This document shows positions 1-8,340 of a stretch of 64,000 nt of DNA, in pieces. The DNA comes from Fidelibacterota bacterium (lineage in GTDB: Bacteria; Fidelibacterota; UBA8477; JABMPR01). The stretch spans positions 1 to 64,000 of the forward strand of contig JAIPJM010000001.1 in assembly GCA_021734255.1 (NCBI GenBank). Direction: 5' to 3'. The first letter of the stretch is position 1. Every line of letters starts with the position of its first letter. The notes under the pieces are model-generated. The model was not told where the DNA came from, made no database searches, and was given only the letters and a program-made list of their open reading frames with translations. A program made the translations under genes and the position numbers.

Positions 1-133
1 AAGCTGATAACCCAAGACAACAGGAACTAGAGTGGGCTAAATGAGGGGATTAAAATCAGAAAATGGAATAATCTGTCCTAAATCGTTGATCTAGACAGGG
101 TATACCATCAGTTTTGAAACGTTTTGGACAGCA

Positions 134-451
134 ATGGCCTGGGAGGCTGGCTTGCGTGAACTGAAAGAAGAGACTGGCCTGATTCCTGACAATTTTTATA
201 CCCTTGACCACCTCTCATCTTATTACCTGCACCCGTCAGATTCCATCATTCAGGTCCCTGCATTCATGGCAGAGCTTGAAATGAAGCCACCCCGGCTCAG
301 TGGTGAACATGATAAATATCAATGGCTTCCCCTTGATGGTGCAGTGGCGCTTGCCTCCTGGAAACCTTACCGTGATGCACTTCGATCCATACCTGAATTA
401 TTGTCAGTTTCGCCTGCCCTCGCCCTGGCAAAAATTGAGTTAAAAAAATGA
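134..451 (+). pseudogene. NUDIX hydrolase fragment, 5'-truncated
   Basis: The 105-residue product carries the second half of a NUDIX box (RELKEETGL) followed by the usual strand pattern and a tryptophan-containing segment (KYQWLPLD). NUDIX proteins hydrolyse nucleoside diphosphates linked to another moiety. The N-terminal strands are missing: the frame is open only back to the TAG at 92-94, and the glutamate that starts the box (eight residues before the R of REL) is alanine here. No Shine-Dalgarno sequence precedes the ATG. I read it as a remnant that lost its 5' end by deletion or recombination. A very short diverged NUDIX gene with another start is the alternative. Confidence 0.5.
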
Positions 452-615
452 GTTTTTGCGGTAACTGCTTGATTTTTTTGTCTAAAAGACCCGAAATGTG
501 ACCATTTTTCCCACAACATACGGAGACAGCAATACGGGAAACCACAAGATATGGTATTACTTAAAGCATTTTATTAAGTATTCTCTATAAGTGCCTAAAA
601 AACAGTTGTATTTTC

Positions 616-644
616 TTGACATAATTTTATAAACCCCCTAAATT
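616..644 (+). promoter_or_regulatory. Sigma-70-like promoter of the stator/rotor operon
   Basis: TTGACA at 616-621 and TAAATT at 639-644 are separated by 17 bases. The pair lies about 75 bases upstream of the first gene of the operon (721). Nothing else recognisable is present in the 452-720 gap. Confidence 0.5.
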
Positions 645-720
645 CTACACGAATGCGGTGCAGGACAGAAATATAACCGCATGAAAAACAGAAGCGATGT
701 TAAGTCGGAAGAGGCTGCGT

Positions 721-1707
721 ATGAAGCATTACAGTATACGAGTACTGGTATTGGCTCTAAGCTTGGCAATATTACAGTGTTCAATGTTCGGCGGCAAATC
801 AAGTCCAGAGGAAGAATCCTGGGAGAATGCTGCTGCACAAACTGACTCTGTTAATCGTGCTGAGGCAACAGGCGTGGACGCAAACACCACAGATGAATCA
901 GCCTGGCAGAGTGGAGAACAAGCTGACAACCTGATCTACAATCTCGATAAGCTGAAGACAGACGCCATGGAACAGAGTGGGTCATCAGAATTTGTTGCCA
1001 GCGAGATCAATTATGAAGTCAAGCGAATGGCTGCTGAATTAAAGTACGTCAAGAAAAAACTTACGGAGTTACAGACCCAAAGCGAGGTCTGGACAAACCC
1101 ATTAAGCATATATAGTAAAGAAATACATTTAGAAAATGGCACTAAGATCTTTGGCGATGTTGTCGACCAGGACAAAGAGAATATTCAAGTCAAGACCCTC
1201 ATCGGTGAGCTGGCTATCTCTCGGGAGCAGGTCGTCCGGATCGTTGACAACATCCCGACTGATCCCGATGCACCAGCAGTAACCGATCCTACCCAGGCCG
1301 CAGCAGGTGTTCCCATGAACATGACTGGTGGCAGGCCAGGCACCCAGGATGTCCAGGGCGATACCAGGCAAGCCAAGTATTCTGGCAACGTCGTTCTTTC
1401 TGGAAGCATCAAGGAGCGCAAGGACCGGAGTGGTAATACCATTCTCTCTGGCGTCGTTAAAAATATAGGTGGTCGTCGCGCTGATTTCGTGAAGGTGAAT
1501 TTCCTGTTTCGGATCAACTGGAGTGGAGACACGCGTGAGCTTACAGCATTTGTCAAAGGCTCACACCATGTGTTCTCCAGTGGCGTAAATACTGACACGT
1601 CTCTTTTCCCCGGTGCCAGTGGCGAATTTGAACTTTACGTGCCAAAATCATTTGGCTCTTTTATAGGCTATAGTTATTCCATTGATTGGGAAGAACATGA
1701 CATTTAA
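721..1707 (+). CDS. Envelope protein with SH3-like strand motif and C-terminal FxLYD-type domain
   Basis: Secreted protein of 328 residues and first gene of the stator/rotor operon. I chose the ATG at 721 over the one at 697 because GGAAGAGG lies just upstream and the product then begins with a clean signal sequence ending in ILQC, an atypical lipobox. A short coiled coil (about residues 95-125) is followed by an all-beta stretch with the pattern LENGTKIFGDVVDQD...TLIGELAISREQVVRI, then a low-complexity linker. The C-terminal domain (about residues 225-325) resembles FxLYD domains (SGVVKNIGG...VKVNFLF...FPGASGEFELYV). Its last 11 bases overlap the next gene. The precise role is unknown; a periplasmic or outer-membrane scaffold is inferred. 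Confidence 0.6.
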   Translation: MKHYSIRVLVLALSLAILQCSMFGGKSSPEEESWENAAAQTDSVNRAEATGVDANTTDESAWQSGEQADNLIYNLDKLKTDAMEQSGSSEFVASEINYEVKRMAAELKYVKKKLTELQTQSEVWTNPLSIYSKEIHLENGTKIFGDVVDQDKENIQVKTLIGELAISREQVVRIVDNIPTDPDAPAVTDPTQAAAGVPMNMTGGRPGTQDVQGDTRQAKYSGNVVLSGSIKERKDRSGNTILSGVVKNIGGRRADFVKVNFLFRINWSGDTRELTAFVKGSHHVFSSGVNTDTSLFPGASGEFELYVPKSFGSFIGYSYSIDWEEHDI

Positions 1708-2671
1708 ACACACACTAACAGCCCTGTTGATGGCAACTGGCATGATGATACTGGTTGCCTGTACACCAAAGGAACCGGCCCAGCCGGAAAGAACCTCTTC
1801 GCGGATCGAGCAATTGAAGATGCAGTCCAGAATGAAAGCGTTGGCTGCAGAAGTGGTCAAGCTGAGAGATTCAAGGGATGAGGTGGACGCACTGAAGGCC
1901 AGTATCGCCGCCATGGATTCTCAGATCGCTGTCTATCAGAAGCTGCTGGATGAAAAAGAGGACGCACCCCAGGTTCAGGTCGTTGCTCAACCGAAAGACC
2001 CTGACTTGATCAACCTTAAAGGTAATATCTATGTCTTGAATCGTGAGATCGATTCACTCAAGGATGGGATGGTGAAGCTGGAAGTAATGAACGACTCGCT
2101 GGAGATACAGATTGAGCAGCTGGCAGTTCAAACGCAGACCGAAGTTGAGAGAATGGAGCCGGCAAACGAGCAGACGGTGGCTGAGTATATGGCCGCCCAG
2201 GAAACAGCGGTCGCCGAAGCTCCGGCAGAATCTCAACCCGTTCTGAAAGAAGAGCCGGCCATGAAGCCCAAGTCAAAAGCACAGGGCTTTACCTACAAAG
2301 CTGATTACCGCATGGCATACAATGATGCGCTGAACCGATATTTCAATAAAGAATACCTTGAAGCCATTGAAGAGTTCAGACTGCTGATCGACCGCGAACC
2401 CGATGGTGCTTATGCAGATAACGCCCAATACTGGATCGGTGAATGCTACTATTCGCTGGAAAATTATCCAACAGCCATTATTGAATTCACCAAGGTCTTT
2501 TCGTTTCCAGAAAACAATAAAAGTGATCACGCTCTGTTCAAGATCGCTCTGAGCTACCATCAGTTGGGACGCTATAAGCAAGCCATCGATAGCATGAACC
2601 GCTTTGTTTATGATTATCCCTACAGTGAGTTGTTACCACAGGCGAAGGATTTTCTGGCCGACAACCAGTAA
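1697..2671 (+). CDS. Lipoprotein with coiled coil and YbgF/CpoB-like TPR domain
   Basis: Predicted outer-membrane lipoprotein of 324 residues: signal peptide ending in the lipobox LVAC, long coiled coils (about residues 30-75 and 95-135), an acidic linker, and a C-terminal TPR domain (about residues 205-324) of the Tol-Pal YbgF/CpoB type, with motifs such as NAQYWIGECYYSLENYPTAI and FKIALSYHQLGRYKQAID. The ATG at 1697 is preferred to a TTG at 1682 because GGGAAGA precedes it and the signal peptide starts there. CpoB-type proteins trimerise through the coiled coil and connect envelope machines. The gene overlaps its upstream neighbour and lies 8 bases before a paralogue, in an operon ending in MotAB/FliF/FliG-like genes. 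Confidence 0.75.
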   Translation: MTFKHTLTALLMATGMMILVACTPKEPAQPERTSSRIEQLKMQSRMKALAAEVVKLRDSRDEVDALKASIAAMDSQIAVYQKLLDEKEDAPQVQVVAQPKDPDLINLKGNIYVLNREIDSLKDGMVKLEVMNDSLEIQIEQLAVQTQTEVERMEPANEQTVAEYMAAQETAVAEAPAESQPVLKEEPAMKPKSKAQGFTYKADYRMAYNDALNRYFNKEYLEAIEEFRLLIDREPDGAYADNAQYWIGECYYSLENYPTAIIEFTKVFSFPENNKSDHALFKIALSYHQLGRYKQAIDSMNRFVYDYPYSELLPQAKDFLADNQ

Positions 2672-2679
2672 GCATTAAA

Positions 2680-3549
2680 ATGAGCCCCTTCCGAACCATA
2701 CTCACCATTTTTCTGCTCTTAAGTAGCCTCACTCTGCTTGCTCAGGACGCTAGCAATCTTTTTTATGACATTGGGCTCGTCATCGAGGACACGACAGGTC
2801 TTGATCTGAACACACCCCAGGAGTCCACTCAACCAGGTGAACTTTCTATGGAGCAGCTGGCCCTCGAAGAAGAATTAAATCGCTATGTGCAGAAGCTGGC
2901 TGAGACCGAGATCCGGCTCCGCTATCAGACCATGGTCATTGACAGTCTGCAATCGGAGATCTCATTGATCAAAGCTGCCGGTGAAACCGATAAGGCTTTG
3001 CTCACCACGAAGATCACCGACCTGGTAAATCAGCAGGAGCAGGCCAACGCATCTCCTGCCTATAGTATCACCCCGAATGCTGTCTCTGATAGCGCCTTTG
3101 CTGAACTGGAGACACCCTGGAACGCAGCTGTTGTAAAGAAAGTGCCGACGAGTCCGGCACCTGTCGGTTCCCCTCTAACCACCAAAGAGGAACAGGCTGC
3201 CTATCGCCTGGGTCTCACTAAGTTTCATCAGGAATACTACTATCAGGCAATAAAAGAATTCAACACAATTGTCCACAGAGGAACCGACCTGAACATGAAA
3301 GCGAACGCCCAGTACTGGGTCGGTCGATGCTATTATGAAAAAGGTCAATACGACGAAGCGATCAGTACGCTGGAACAGGTGCAGCGCTATACCTCCTCTG
3401 ACAAACTGGATGACGCACTTGTTCTTATCGGTCTGGCCTTCAAGAATAAGAATCGTCTCCCGGAAGCGAAGCTGGCATTTCAGGAACTGGTAACAAAACA
3501 TCCTGGAAGTGAATATCTGACGCTGGCAAAACGCTTTGTGCAGGAATGA
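2680..3549 (+). CDS. Periplasmic coiled-coil/TPR protein, paralogue of upstream gene
   Basis: Secreted protein of 289 residues with a signal peptide (cleavage near LLAQ), a coiled coil (about residues 60-115), a proline/threonine-rich linker and a C-terminal YbgF-type TPR domain (about residues 165-289). The motif NAQYWVGRCYYEKGQYDEAI nearly repeats the corresponding segment of the preceding gene, so the two are paralogues by tandem duplication. Unlike the neighbour it has no lipobox, so it is probably soluble in the periplasm or anchored through partners. There is no clear Shine-Dalgarno sequence; translation is likely coupled to the gene ending 8 bases upstream. Confidence 0.7.
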   Translation: MSPFRTILTIFLLLSSLTLLAQDASNLFYDIGLVIEDTTGLDLNTPQESTQPGELSMEQLALEEELNRYVQKLAETEIRLRYQTMVIDSLQSEISLIKAAGETDKALLTTKITDLVNQQEQANASPAYSITPNAVSDSAFAELETPWNAAVVKKVPTSPAPVGSPLTTKEEQAAYRLGLTKFHQEYYYQAIKEFNTIVHRGTDLNMKANAQYWVGRCYYEKGQYDEAISTLEQVQRYTSSDKLDDALVLIGLAFKNKNRLPEAKLAFQELVTKHPGSEYLTLAKRFVQE

Positions 3550-3583
3550 ATTGAGATGAAAGGCTGATCCTGGAGATCATCAT

Positions 3584-4951
3584 ATGAAGACACTAAGATT
3601 TCTCATTATAACGACGATTGTTTTTGCAGGCATTACTCTGCAGGCACAAACCCCGCTGAATTTCTCCAGACCGGGTCCTATGATGCATATACCATCATCC
3701 AGTCTTTACAGTGAACCTTATTTGCTACGTCTGGGTGTTGCTTCTCAGTCAACCCTGGGATTACTGGAAACTGAGTCCTGGAATAAGGGCGCTTTCCTCG
3801 AAACCGATATCACGCGAGATTTCCGTCTGGGGGTCTCAGCAATCCAGTCTGGAAGCAATAACAACGAAGCGGAAATTGCATTTCACATTCAGAACCGGCT
3901 TCTTACTTACGGTGAGACTGCCGTTGGTATCGGTGTGAACGATATTGGCTTTACGACTGGTTCTTCAGATTCGACAGATATTGAAGAGCGCGTGCGTAAC
4001 CTGTCATACTATGTCTTACTTGCCAGAGAGAACAACTTCTCCGATTACAGTTTAAAAACATATCTGGGTGTAGGATCCGGACGATATGGTTCCAACTTTG
4101 GCAAGTTTGACCTTGACACAACCTCTAGCCCTGGCGACACATTAAAGATCGCCAAAGAAAACAGTATTGGTTTCTTTCTTGGCTTACTTCTGAACACCAG
4201 TATTCTGGCTGATCGGGGTGGGCTGGACTTCATCATGGAGTTTGATGGAACTGGCTTGAACACGGGTATCAAGATACCACTGACTCAGGAATACAAAATA
4301 ACCCTTGGCCTTTCAAATGTTCAAAACCTCCCGTATATCGGCGAGGATCGTGAAAACCCGCCAGGTGTTGGTTTTGGGATAGACTATTATCTACCACGCG
4401 TGAAATCAACCGCCAGTAAGCAACGGGGGGGGATCAAGATCGCTGGAGTGGTCACTGAAGACGGGGTTCCAACTCAAACCGTTATCGATTCCAGCTGGCA
4501 CAAAGCTCAAGAATCACAATTATTACTACTCAGGGACTCCTTACGGATGACCGCTACTGAGATCGAACACCTGAATCGCATGGTAGACCAACTGGAACAG
4601 CGCAACCAGGTTCTGGAAGACTCCGTTGCTTCTCTCCAGCTCGCCCGTCATGTATCGGATGCACAGATCAACCAGGCCTTGAAACACCTTTCCCGCTCCC
4701 TGCGCTTATTTTATAACGAGGAGTATGAAGATGCGCTCATTGAGATCAATGAAGCGCTGGAGTTTAACCCAAACCTGGCCCTGGCCTATGCACGCAGAGG
4801 CTCCATCTATTACAAATTGAACCAGATCGATCGGGCCACTATCAACTGGAATATTGCCCTCCAGATCGATCCTGGCTATGACGAAGTCAGGAATATTCTG
4901 AGAGCATTGAACGAAAACCGACTGCGCTCGGCAGTATCTATAAAGGAATAA
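3584..4951 (+). CDS. Outer-membrane beta-barrel protein with coiled coil and TPR tail
   Basis: Protein of 455 residues with a signal peptide ending at LQAQ. Residues about 25-275 are rich in alternating amphipathic strands and resemble PorV/PorQ-like outer-membrane barrels of FCB bacteria (for example LLRLGVASQSTLG, FRLGVSAIQSGS, VGFGIDYYLPR). A coiled coil (about residues 310-355) and two or three TPR repeats (about residues 370-445, ALAYARRGSIYYKLNQIDRA) follow. The tail should be periplasmic, where it could contact the two TPR proteins encoded upstream. The gene lies 18 bases before the MotA-like gene, so it is a candidate outer-membrane anchor or load for that motor. The barrel call rests on composition and pattern only. 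Confidence 0.6.
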   Translation: MKTLRFLIITTIVFAGITLQAQTPLNFSRPGPMMHIPSSSLYSEPYLLRLGVASQSTLGLLETESWNKGAFLETDITRDFRLGVSAIQSGSNNNEAEIAFHIQNRLLTYGETAVGIGVNDIGFTTGSSDSTDIEERVRNLSYYVLLARENNFSDYSLKTYLGVGSGRYGSNFGKFDLDTTSSPGDTLKIAKENSIGFFLGLLLNTSILADRGGLDFIMEFDGTGLNTGIKIPLTQEYKITLGLSNVQNLPYIGEDRENPPGVGFGIDYYLPRVKSTASKQRGGIKIAGVVTEDGVPTQTVIDSSWHKAQESQLLLLRDSLRMTATEIEHLNRMVDQLEQRNQVLEDSVASLQLARHVSDAQINQALKHLSRSLRLFYNEEYEDALIEINEALEFNPNLALAYARRGSIYYKLNQIDRATINWNIALQIDPGYDEVRNILRALNENRLRSAVSIKE

Positions 4952-4969
4952 CAACAAGAGGAATCATCT

Positions 4970-5773
4970 ATGGATTTTGCAACCATTATAGGATTATTGT
5001 TCGGGTCAGGTCTCATTGGATACGCAGTCTTCGGGGTGTCTCAGGCACTACCTAATGGCGTTATGACCTTTGTCGATGTCCAGTCGCTCATGATCGTGCT
5101 TGGGGGTACAATCGCGGCTACCGCCATGGCGTTTCCGGTTAAAGAAGTACTCTCACTTTATACGAACCTGGGAGCCGTATTCAAAGGTGAGAAGCATAAT
5201 GATGCTGACACGCTTCGGGAACTGGTAGACCTTGCTGCGGTTGCCCGAAAAGGAACGTCTGAACTGGAAAAGTCAGTTGAGGGAATAAAGAATTTCTTCC
5301 TGAAAGACGGTGTACAAATGATCGTGGATGGCCTTCCAGAAGAGGACATTCGTAGTATCATGGAAACAAGGGTTGTCAATCGTGAGCTCCGCGAGGATGC
5401 AGAAGCCAATGTGTTCAAGACCATGGGAACCCTTTCCCCTGCCTTTGGTATGGTTGGAACCCTGGTGGGACTGGTTGCCATGTTGTTCGCCATGGGAGCA
5501 ACGACTGAAGGTGGTGGGGACATCGACCCTGCTGCCAAGCTTGGCCAGGCTATGGGTGTTGCATTGATCACAACCTTCTATGGAGCACTGTTTGCCAACC
5601 TGTTCTTCATTCCGGTCGCAGCCAAGCTCCGCTCACGAATTGAAAAACGAAATATTACGCAGAATATGATCATCGATGGCGTCATCATGCTGAAAGTAAA
5701 AAAGCACCCCATTCTGGTGAGAGAATTTCTTAACTCGTATCTGGCGCCACGTGACAGGGTCTACGAGGACTAA
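4970..5773 (+). CDS. MotA/PomA-family stator subunit A
   Basis: Inner-membrane stator protein of 267 residues, typical length for MotA/PomA. It has two N-terminal membrane segments (about residues 5-25 and 35-53), a cytoplasmic loop with the charged helices that contact FliG, and two C-terminal segments (about 147-170 and 185-215). The signatures TLSPAFGMVGTLVGLVAML and MGVALITTFYGALFANL are diagnostic, and FVDVQSLMIVLGGT resembles sodium-type PomA. With MotB it forms the A5B2 ion channel that turns a rotor. AGAGGAAT precedes the ATG. The next gene is motB-like, 5 bases downstream. No flagellar structural gene is nearby, so the load it turns is not an ordinary flagellum. Confidence 0.9.
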   Translation: MDFATIIGLLFGSGLIGYAVFGVSQALPNGVMTFVDVQSLMIVLGGTIAATAMAFPVKEVLSLYTNLGAVFKGEKHNDADTLRELVDLAAVARKGTSELEKSVEGIKNFFLKDGVQMIVDGLPEEDIRSIMETRVVNRELREDAEANVFKTMGTLSPAFGMVGTLVGLVAMLFAMGATTEGGGDIDPAAKLGQAMGVALITTFYGALFANLFFIPVAAKLRSRIEKRNITQNMIIDGVIMLKVKKHPILVREFLNSYLAPRDRVYED

Positions 5774-5778
5774 ATAAT

Positions 5779-6423
5779 ATGGCTCTCAAACCTCTCAAAC
5801 AAGCACAGGCAGACGAAAGCGGCGGTTGGCTCACAACCTTCGCGGACATGATGACACTTCTCATGACCTTTTTCGTTCTCCTGTTTGCTATGTCTACACT
5901 GGATCCGGTGAAACTGGAGCAGTTTGGCCAATCGTTTGGAGAGCAACAGGGCTCACAGAAAAAGACCAAGAAGGTATCCCTGAGCCAGATCAATATGGAA
6001 GTCAAGAAGCTGGTAAAAAGTCAGGATCTGCAGCAGCAGGTCAAGGTTCGCATGGATGCCCGTGGTGTAACCCTGGAAATCGCCAGTGACCTGGCCTTTC
6101 AGGTCGGTCGAGCAGACCTTTCCTACGCCATTGAAGACTTCCTTATTAAGCTGGTGAGCACCATGGAGAAGGCAACTTATGCCATTGCTGTTGAGGGGCA
6201 CACGGACAATGTACCTATACGATCAGCAGCCTTTCCCTCCAACTGGGAGCTGTCCGCAGCCCGGGCCAGCGCCGTGATAAGATTTTTAACATCTCAGGGC
6301 ATCGAGGCTGATAAGTTTCGAGCCATTGGGTTTGGGGATACAGCCCCCAAGGTACCAAACGATAGTGCAGAGAACCGCGCAAAAAACAGGCGCGTTGACA
6401 TTACATTTCTAACGATCGGTTAA
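5779..6423 (+). CDS. MotB/PomB-family stator subunit B with OmpA-like peptidoglycan-binding domain
   Basis: Protein of 214 residues. A short cytoplasmic N-terminus precedes one membrane helix containing the ion-binding aspartate (Asp23 in TTFADMMTLLMTFFVLLFA), as in MotB/PomB. The C-terminal OmpA domain (about residues 95-214) has the peptidoglycan-binding motifs VEGHTDNVPI, NWELSAARASAVIRFL and NRRVDITF. The protein anchors the stator to the cell wall and supplies the proton- or sodium-carrying acid. It is somewhat shorter than E. coli MotB (308). GAGGAC lies 8 bases before the ATG, and the gene is co-transcribed with the A subunit. Confidence 0.9.
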   Translation: MALKPLKQAQADESGGWLTTFADMMTLLMTFFVLLFAMSTLDPVKLEQFGQSFGEQQGSQKKTKKVSLSQINMEVKKLVKSQDLQQQVKVRMDARGVTLEIASDLAFQVGRADLSYAIEDFLIKLVSTMEKATYAIAVEGHTDNVPIRSAAFPSNWELSAARASAVIRFLTSQGIEADKFRAIGFGDTAPKVPNDSAENRAKNRRVDITFLTIG

Positions 6424-6453
6424 CAGGTTATCGCTAGGAACTAGGAGAAGCTT

Positions 6454-8340
6454 ATGAAGTATCCAAAATCAAAACAACTCATCATGGGAAGTGCCTTTAT
6501 CCTGCTGATACTTATTACGCAGGTGTTCGCTGCTCCCGGCACGAATAGAGAACTGCTTTCTCAGAAGATACTGCTTGAGAATACGATCAATCAGCGTGTC
6601 AGTGATGCCGTTTATCGGATTTTGCGCCATGAAAATTTTATTGTGAATGTCAATGTCATAATGGAGGCAACAGCAGCCCAGAAATACACGACCGTATACG
6701 AAACGCCTGGCGCGCAAGCCATGGACAGTGGTGACTACTCCACTGCAGATGGTGCAACCAAATTGGCAGCTAAGGCCCCGGGTCAACAGAACATAACACC
6801 TACCGGCAGGCCCTCGGTTAGAGACAAGAAGACCAAGACTGTTCTGAAGAAACGCCCCATCGAGACAGGTATGTCCTCTGACATACCTGGATTCCCTGGC
6901 ATTCAATCACCCGGTTTTGAATTATATGAAGAAGAAGTTCTGGCTGATGACGAGAGCACAGACGGTGTGGTTTACGCAGCCGCCGAAGATCTGGACAACA
7001 TGGCCCCCACAGAGGGTGGTGTCGTGGATACCAGTGTAGCCGCCGAAGCAGTCCTCTCCCTCGATGAAAAACAGGTAATTACAGAGGAAAGTGAAACGTC
7101 TGAAACAGGCGGTGACCAGGCCCTGATCAATTATGCACGGCCTGAATCTCCAAGTCTTTCGCGACATACCGTTGCAGCTACAACCGGTCCTTCGCTCCGC
7201 GTAAAAAAGATGGAACTGACAGTGATTCTGGAAGATCCGGTTTCACCAAAGATCATCGAAAATATCCGTACGGTTACCATGGTAGCCTCTCATTTCAACC
7301 GGGACCGCGGTGACAAACTGCAGGTCATGACTGCCGATTTTCAGGGTGCTAAGAATGATAAACCTGATACAGAGCAGATTCTCCTCAAGTCTATTGCCGA
7401 GAAGATGACAGCCATTGAAGCCAGGCAAAAAGAAGAAACTGAGAACAAGCGGATCAAAGAACTGGAAGCCGAGCAGGAAAGAATGCGTCTGGAGCAGGCC
7501 AACAAAGAAGCCCGCGAGACTGAACTGCAGAAAATCAGAAAGCAGGAAGCTGAACAACAAAGAGCTCACGAACAAGAATTGGCTCAGATCCGTCAGGAAG
7601 AGCAAGACCGAATCCGTCAACGTGAAGAAGAGCTTACCACGCTTCGTCGAGAGGAACAACAACGACTTGATGAAGAGCGTCGCCAGATGTTTGAAGCCCA
7701 ACAGGAAGCAGCCAAGGACAGGCTGCGTCAGGACTCGCTCCGCCTGGCCCTGCTCACAGAACAGCTGGACGACCTGAAACAACAATTATCTGCTGTAGAC
7801 CTTGAAGAGGAGCAGCGTCTCAAATTAGAGCTTGAGCAGAAGCGAAGAGAGGCCGAAAAAATGGCCATCCGTGAACGCGAGGACAAATTGAAACAACAGA
7901 TGGCAGAACTGGAGGATCAACGCTTACAGGCTGCCGTTATTCCAGATGATGATGATGACATGTTTCCTCTGGCACTTATTGGAGCGGGAGTGCTCATCGC
8001 CCTGGCGATTCTGCTGGCCGCCATGATGGGTGGCCGTCGTAAAGCGGCCTATGCTGGAGCGGCTCCAGCCCCTGTCGGTGATGATAATGTTTCCGAAGCA
8101 GCGCCACAAAAACCAGTGGCCGAGGAAGAGGAGGATCCTGAACCTGATGTTGATCCAGAACTCATGACTGAAGTTGATGGTATCAAGAAGTCTGTAGTTT
8201 CCCTGGCTGTTAGTAAGCCGGGAAATGCTTCAAACATTGTTAAGGAGTGGCTGAAAGATACAGGTGCTCCGGAAGAAGCTGAAACTGAAGAAGCTGAAGC
8301 TGAAGCAAATGGTAAAAACAAAAAGAAGGGGAAGAAATAA
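6454..8340 (+). CDS. FliF-like MS-ring protein, reduced, with long coiled-coil insertion
   Basis: Protein of 628 residues. An N-terminal membrane segment or signal (about residues 8-27) precedes a region resembling the FliF ring-building domain (LLENTINQRVSDAVYRILRH, then NVNVIMEA). After a long acidic disordered linker the FliF signature resumes at about residues 247-297 (RVKKMELTVILEDP, then FNRDRGDKLQVMTADFQ). Next come an unusual Glu/Gln/Arg-rich coiled coil of about 180 residues (312-494), a second membrane helix (about 503-526) and a cytoplasmic tail ending in SKPGNASNIVKEWLKDTG, like the FliG-binding end of FliF. The first two ring-building motifs of flagellar FliF are not recognisable. 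TAGGAGAAG precedes the ATG and the stop overlaps the FliG-like start (TAATG). The FliF assignment is by motif and synteny. Confidence 0.7.
   Translation: MKYPKSKQLIMGSAFILLILITQVFAAPGTNRELLSQKILLENTINQRVSDAVYRILRHENFIVNVNVIMEATAAQKYTTVYETPGAQAMDSGDYSTADGATKLAAKAPGQQNITPTGRPSVRDKKTKTVLKKRPIETGMSSDIPGFPGIQSPGFELYEEEVLADDESTDGVVYAAAEDLDNMAPTEGGVVDTSVAAEAVLSLDEKQVITEESETSETGGDQALINYARPESPSLSRHTVAATTGPSLRVKKMELTVILEDPVSPKIIENIRTVTMVASHFNRDRGDKLQVMTADFQGAKNDKPDTEQILLKSIAEKMTAIEARQKEETENKRIKELEAEQERMRLEQANKEARETELQKIRKQEAEQQRAHEQELAQIRQEEQDRIRQREEELTTLRREEQQRLDEERRQMFEAQQEAAKDRLRQDSLRLALLTEQLDDLKQQLSAVDLEEEQRLKLELEQKRREAEKMAIREREDKLKQQMAELEDQRLQAAVIPDDDDDMFPLALIGAGVLIALAILLAAMMGGRRKAAYAGAAPAPVGDDNVSEAAPQKPVAEEEEDPEPDVDPELMTEVDGIKKSVVSLAVSKPGNASNIVKEWLKDTGAPEEAETEEAEAEANGKNKKKGKK

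Noticed and set aside
7243-7785. Long minus-strand ORF (180 codons) opposite the FliF-like coiled coil
   Set aside because: Its Leu/Phe-rich composition is the mirror of the Glu/Gln/Arg codons on the plus strand; no start signal and no family resemblance.
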